Source: Eubacterium sp.
GTDB taxonomy: Bacteria; Bacillota; Clostridia; Lachnospirales; CAG-274
Direction of reading: 5' to 3'
NCBI GenBank assembly: GCA_020859645.1
Contig: JAJBVU010000197.1
Span: 1 to 23,108, forward strand
DNA: 23,108 bases
Positions 22,311-23,108 of the stretch are shown piece by piece (positions within the stretch are counted from its first letter, which is position 1; each line of letters begins with the position of its first letter). The position numbers were made by a program, and so were the translations under genes. The notes beneath the pieces are model-generated. The model made no database searches. It was not told where the DNA came from and saw nothing but the letters and a program-made list of their open reading frames with translations.

Positions 22311-23059
22311 TGCTTTTTAACTGCGGTTTCAGTCTCTTGGACATCGGTCTTTAAAACAAGCTGACCGTCTGCTTCTGTTTTTGTAGGAGACTGGCTGCGC
22401 AAAACCTCGATTTCGTCCTCCGCTGCCTTAAGCTTTTCCGCAAGGCTCTTGTTTTCCTTCTTTGTACGTCCGTTTTCGCTCTTTATGTCATTAAGCTCCT
22501 TCAAAAGGGTTTCTCTGTCTTTGTCCTTGTCCTTGATTTTGCCGTTTTTGTCGGGAACGGGAGGCACCAAGCCTGCATCCGCAATTATATCCTGAAGGCG
22601 TTTGATTTCGGACTTTTGAGCTTCCAAAACAGTGTTTGCGGCTTCAAGCTTTTCCTTTTCAGCCAAAATATCCTTTTCAAGCTGATTTTTGTCGGAAACA
22701 ATGTCCTCCGAACCCTGACGGAGCTTTTCTATAATTTCGTTCTTTTCTTCCGAAAGCTTTTTTTCGTCCTCCAAAGCCTTTTGAAGCTTAGCAATTTTGT
22801 CCTGTAAGTCGGCGTTTGCCTTAAGGCTTGAACCGCTTTTCTCAGACTGTTTAAAAAGGTCGTCGGCTATGTTTAAAGCAAGCATTATGGGAAATGAATC
22901 CGACAGTCTGGTGACAGTGCTTAGGCCTGCGGTGATTTCCCTGTATTTTCGGTCAACATAACCAGCCACAGTTTTGATATAGTCCTCGCCGTCCTCCGCC
23001 GTAAGCTTATAGGTTTTTCCGTTTATAATAACCTCAACAAGTTTCTTTTCTGAATCCAA
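22307..23059 (-). CDS. ZapA-like division protein with long coiled-coil extension
   Basis: Residues about 6-75 match the ZapA family (VEVIINGKTYKLTAEDGEDY, VAGYVDRKYREI, MLALNIADDLFK). This cytoplasmic partner of FtsZ promotes filament bundling at the division site. Family members are usually about 85-110 residues; this one has 250. The extra part is charged and heptad-like (about 78-155 and 180-225), split by a Pro-rich stretch (GLVPPVPDKNGK). The start is TTG at 23059, with AGGAGG at 23074-23069, 9 nt upstream. The length and the envelope operon suggest a scaffold linking the Z-ring to the wall synthases, but that is inference. The frame is complete within the window. Confidence 0.82.
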   Translation of the reverse strand: MDSEKKLVEVIINGKTYKLTAEDGEDYIKTVAGYVDRKYREITAGLSTVTRLSDSFPIMLALNIADDLFKQSEKSGSSLKANADLQDKIAKLQKALEDEKKLSEEKNEIIEKLRQGSEDIVSDKNQLEKDILAEKEKLEAANTVLEAQKSEIKRLQDIIADAGLVPPVPDKNGKIKDKDKDRETLLKELNDIKSENGRTKKENKSLAEKLKAAEDEIEVLRSQSPTKTEADGQLVLKTDVQETETAVKKQ

Positions 23060-23074
23060 AACAAATACCCTCCT
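23057..23074 (-). promoter_or_regulatory. ribosome site and TTG start of the ZapA-like gene
   Basis: AGGAGG (23074-23069) precedes TTG (23059-23057) by 9 nt. No ATG in the same frame is near, and the TTG at 23064 is out of frame. Confidence 0.7.
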
Positions 23075-23108
23075 GTTGTGACACGAATTAATAAAAACTT
23101 AATACTTT

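Noticed and set aside
1..23108. tRNA, rRNA, phage, toxin-antitoxin or defence island
   Set aside because: No clover-leaf or rRNA-like sequence and no such proteins were recognisable; most genes are housekeeping or envelope functions.

Overview
The window reads as a chromosomal segment of a low- to mid-GC anaerobic Firmicute of the class Clostridia, probably a gut or rumen plant-fibre degrader. The grounds are AGGAGG-type ribosome sites, TTGAMW-17-TATAAT promoters, a secreted dockerin-tagged pectate lyase, a copper-amine-oxidase-like stalk protein, a BofC-like sporulation protein, and a dispersed CTCCCCTTGAGGGGAG intergenic repeat of the kind I recall from gut Clostridia. I cannot assign a genus from sequence alone. 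Thirteen of the fifteen protein genes lie on the minus strand; only the pectate lyase and the acetyltransferase behind it are on the plus strand.

Layout, left to right. Positions 1-4530 (+): a clear promoter and structured leader, a 1227-residue family 1 pectate lyase with three unassigned beta-rich modules and a C-terminal dockerin, then a maltose/galactoside-type O-acetyltransferase. Positions 4531-9060 (-): a SurA-N-like lipoprotein with its own promoter, and a transcription unit of lipid kinase, argS and an EamA-type transporter. Positions 9087-11930 (-): the classical rpsO-pnp pair. Its intergenic leader folds into a large nested stem just before the pnp ribosome site, and the rpsO leader may be an S15 autoregulatory site. 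Positions 11976-13382 (-): pgi. Positions 13383-13857 contain no protein gene but hold a candidate small RNA or attenuated leader with promoter, competing hairpins and terminator. Positions 13858-16622 (-): a secreted stalk-domain protein, a BofC-like protein and an orphan sugar-binding lipoprotein, separated by repeat copies and inverted repeats. Positions 16808-23059 (-): a cell-envelope operon zapA-like, U32 protein, SEDS glycosyltransferase and class B PBP, with ATGA stop/start overlaps at two junctions.

The protein genes are mostly recognisable families. I found no CRISPR array, tRNA, rRNA, transposase, phage gene or defence system. The least explained material is in the non-coding RNA-scale structures: the pnp leader, the 13566-13712 element, the pectate-lyase leader, and a three-copy modular repeat that always sits 3' of a gene in the same relative orientation. 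No folding, homology search or expression data were available, so functional statements about these are inference.
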